Below are positions 61,421 to 64,000 of a stretch of DNA of 64,000 nucleotides, piece by piece (position 1 is the stretch's first letter; each line of letters starts with the position of its first letter). The position numbers were made by a program, and so were the translations under genes. The DNA comes from Patagioenas fasciata. Taxonomy: Eukaryota; Chordata; Aves; Columbiformes; Columbidae. The stretch spans positions 42,480,001 through 42,544,000 of the forward strand of contig NC_092524.1 in the NCBI RefSeq assembly GCF_037038585.1, written 5' to 3'. The notes below the pieces were generated by a model. It did no database searches, had not been told where the DNA came from, and was given only the letters and a program-made list of their open reading frames with translations.

Positions 61421-64000
61421 ACAATCTATGAGATAAGAGTATTTACATAAGGCAATGTTGAAAGGCTTAGGTTATTTTAGTGTAAAAACAAAAGCTTTAA
61501 TGTTTTTGTATGTTTAATACTCTGTGTATTTTTAGTGCTCGTATGTGAACTCTAGGCAGCTGAATAACTTAGTGATTCCGAGAACTGTGCACTTACTTTT
61601 CGTGTCTCAAACAGTACTGGCCCCTTCACTCTCACCACAGTTAGACAAGCCCATACTTTTGCAGAGAACAGAAAACTCTTACCCCCTTCCCATTTTAAAG
61701 GCATAGAAAGCTGAAAGTAAACACACTGAATAAAGTGTAAAAAAAGAAAAAAAAAAAAAGTGTGTCTCAAAAAGGAGACTAGTGTGGGGGCTCCACGGAA
61801 ATAGCAGAAGAATGGCTGTCTTTGCTCACACGGGAACAACCTTGAATTTTCTTAAAATCAAGTCCAATAAGGCCAATATCCAAGTTCTGAGGTTGCCCAG
61901 AGGAAAAGGTTTGTCTGACTATAATCTTTGTGGAAAAGTTGTTCCTTGACCTTTTTTGCCACTGTATGTCTACTGCAGCACAGGGAGGTCAAAAGTGCAC
62001 TAGTTGTTAGCACCAAAGATGAAGCTTAACCAGACACTGAGAGCAATGATTGTCAAACGGCTCCATTTGCAAGACAAGTGTATCCTTAGCAGACCAAGGG
62101 AGATGAAAGAGATTATTTTCTAGGGGTCACATTTGTTCTTCTTTTCTGACCTCTCTCAAGATTGCAAAAGAAGCAGTAAGAGTTTTCTATAGCAAAGAGG
62201 TGCTACAAAGAAAACAGGACTGTGCTTTCCTGATCTCTTCTCTTCTAGTCTTCCAGCCATGGTTAAGCTCTGTTCTGCCTTTCTTTCTCTTTCATAAGAG
62301 CCTAGTGAAAGCATAATAACTGAATAGAGAAATTAAAAGGACAGTTTCAAGGGCCTGTAATTTTATCTTTTAAAGCCCTTCTTAGAACCTGGAAATGGGT
62401 TTGGGTTATGGTTTGGAGCTTTTTTGTTTGTTTGTGTCTTGTACTCCTTCCCCCCATTTCTGTCATTCATACCAGTATGGCAGCAGCACCTAGGAGCCCT
62501 AGCCATGGGTCTGTGTGGTATTCGAAATAGATAAGCTGTTTCTATTTTGCACTTCCAGCCTCCCTCTGTTTTTTATTTAGTATAGCTTGGAGTGAACTTA
62601 TCTGATTCTTTTCTGGTTCCCATAAACTCAACTCCATTCAGGGTGTCAGAAAATTTCAGGGAATGGGCAGGTTGCAAAGCCCTCCTTTTTTGACCCCTTG
62701 GTTGGCAGGTCCTACTCCTGGGTACCCTGTAGGGTACAAATATGAAATCTTACTTGAAGAGAGACTCTTTTAATAGGTACTCAGAGTTCTGTAGGTACTG
62801 CAGTGGTACCATAGCAATTTATAGAAGCATCTTAGCTGATTTTAAACTATTACTTTGATTACTCTTAGAAGCAGGAAAAACACATCCAAAAGTTATTCTA
62901 GCTGTAGAATGCTGAGGTTTTGATCTTTAAAGAAAAAATATATTTTTGAACTGTCACTGAACTCTTCAGGTTACCATATATTGATAACATAAATTATTTG
63001 TCATTCAAAACTATATGCCTTTATTTATACGTAGTAGTTATGAAACTCATCACTTCTTAACTCTGATAAAAGGTCAGGATGGTGGATAAATGCAAGGGTT
63101 ATTATAAGGCACAGTGTGAAGTGGTTACTGATTTTTTTACTTCTCTACTATGACCTAAAAATCAAGTTTGACATAGGTTTTCGAGATCAAGGAGGGGGAA
63201 AAAGAAATTCTATGCAGAGGTAACTTGGAAACATGTTTCAAAGCAAATAACTGGAGATAAGTTACCACAAAAAATAACTATTGATTATGTTTTTTTAATA
63301 CTGCCATATTGACAGAGTTGTTAACAATCCAGATGTCATTTCATAAACATCCTCATAGTGCTAAGTTGAAATTATGGCCAAACACTTCTAGGCTATGCAA
63401 AAATTTTGAAAAATGCAGTGACTTAGTAGGATATAAGGCTAGGAAAAGAGAAGGCATTCTGATAGTAATGGGCTACATTGTTTATCTTCACATGGGATTT
63501 CATGTACCTTTGCAAAAAGCTCTCTATCATAGCAATGGATTCCATTATTATTTTTTTTATGACTTGAATTTGTGTTTTATTGTCAGTCATCAGTGTTTGT
63601 TTAGCATTTGGAAAAGTTCTATTTAAACTTTCCCTCAAGCTACTTGGCTGAACTTGCTGTCCATTGGGTGCTTCAGAGGATAAATTATTGAAATCTAAGC
63701 AGATTAATACCTCATGCTTATTCCCATGGCTAATGCACAATTTTGCAGTTGGAATAAGAGTTTTAGGCCAAAATTTTGAGTGGTGTAAAATATTGCCTGC
63801 GTTATGAATTAAACAGATTCAAGTTGGCTTTTCAGTTTGGGAGGAGCCCTTAAGAATCTGTTAATGTGGGAAAGATGGGCTGGTTGCCCCTGTAAGCCCA
63901 CTGAGCAGTTTTCCAATAACTAGAGCTCAAGCAGGTCAACTCCCTAGTTAAAAGGGTAACCTAGGAATTGAGAAGAGATTTAAAGGTATTTCATCTGGTT
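61421..64000 (+). other. Unannotated DNA, no gene seen
   Basis: AT-rich sequence to the end of the window. Near 62478-62520 a short run (CAGCAGCACCTAGGAGCCCT) recalls the start of an L3-type repeat but is too brief to call. Other open frames are unrecognised. Confidence 0.65.

Noticed and set aside
1..64000. A new multi-gene system, CRISPR-like array, tRNA or rRNA gene
   Set aside because: The only coding gene is AKAP6. The tandem arrays have no spacer structure, and I saw no convincing tRNA or rRNA.

Overview
This window is a 64 kb piece of an AT-rich amniote genome, most likely a bird. The evidence is intron-dense architecture, a decayed CR1 LINE tail, ancient CR1-L3/MIR-type tails, a solo LTR that matches the avian ERVL (class III) layout, and few interspersed repeats. 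The only protein-coding gene I can support is AKAP6 (A-kinase anchoring protein 6, mAKAP/AKAP100) on the + strand. The window enters the gene in an intron and contains its 3' part: four coding exons (196-342, 3776-4000, 21551-21766 and the giant 42332-45754). Together they encode about 1336 residues, including the natural C-terminus. The missing N-terminal ~980 residues lie upstream of base 1.

Layout: 1-195 is intron. The first three exons encode the end of one spectrin-like repeat and the whole of the last one, which in mammals targets the protein to the nuclear envelope through nesprin-1alpha. The introns are about 3.4, 17.6 and 20.6 kb. The 17.6 kb intron carries an ancient repeat, a 592-base uninterrupted pyrimidine tract and a 227-bp inverted-repeat transposon (MITE). 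The 20.6 kb intron carries the ERVL-type solo LTR, several microsatellites that change motif, and old repeat tails. The giant terminal coding exon encodes the long acidic/serine-rich region and the amphipathic helix that binds the PKA RII subunit.

Downstream of the stop codon, 45755-64000 holds no further coding gene that I recognise. A near-perfect splice donor 41 bases after the stop suggests that part of this stretch may be a 3'-UTR intron rather than intergenic DNA. It contains a CR1 tail, an L3/MIR-type tail, a 311-base uninterrupted purine tract (AAGGG then AAGG units) and G/T-rich low-complexity DNA.

How it works together: AKAP6 is a scaffold that gathers PKA, phosphodiesterase PDE4D3, phosphatases, ryanodine receptor and other partners at the muscle and neuronal nuclear envelope. 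The exons here supply the envelope-targeting repeat and the PKA anchor. I found no unambiguous new biological system. The most notable unexplained items are the two large AAGGG-type arrays in opposite orientation, a lineage-type 15-codon duplication in AKAP6, potential alternative splice signals around its last coding exon, and the MITE.
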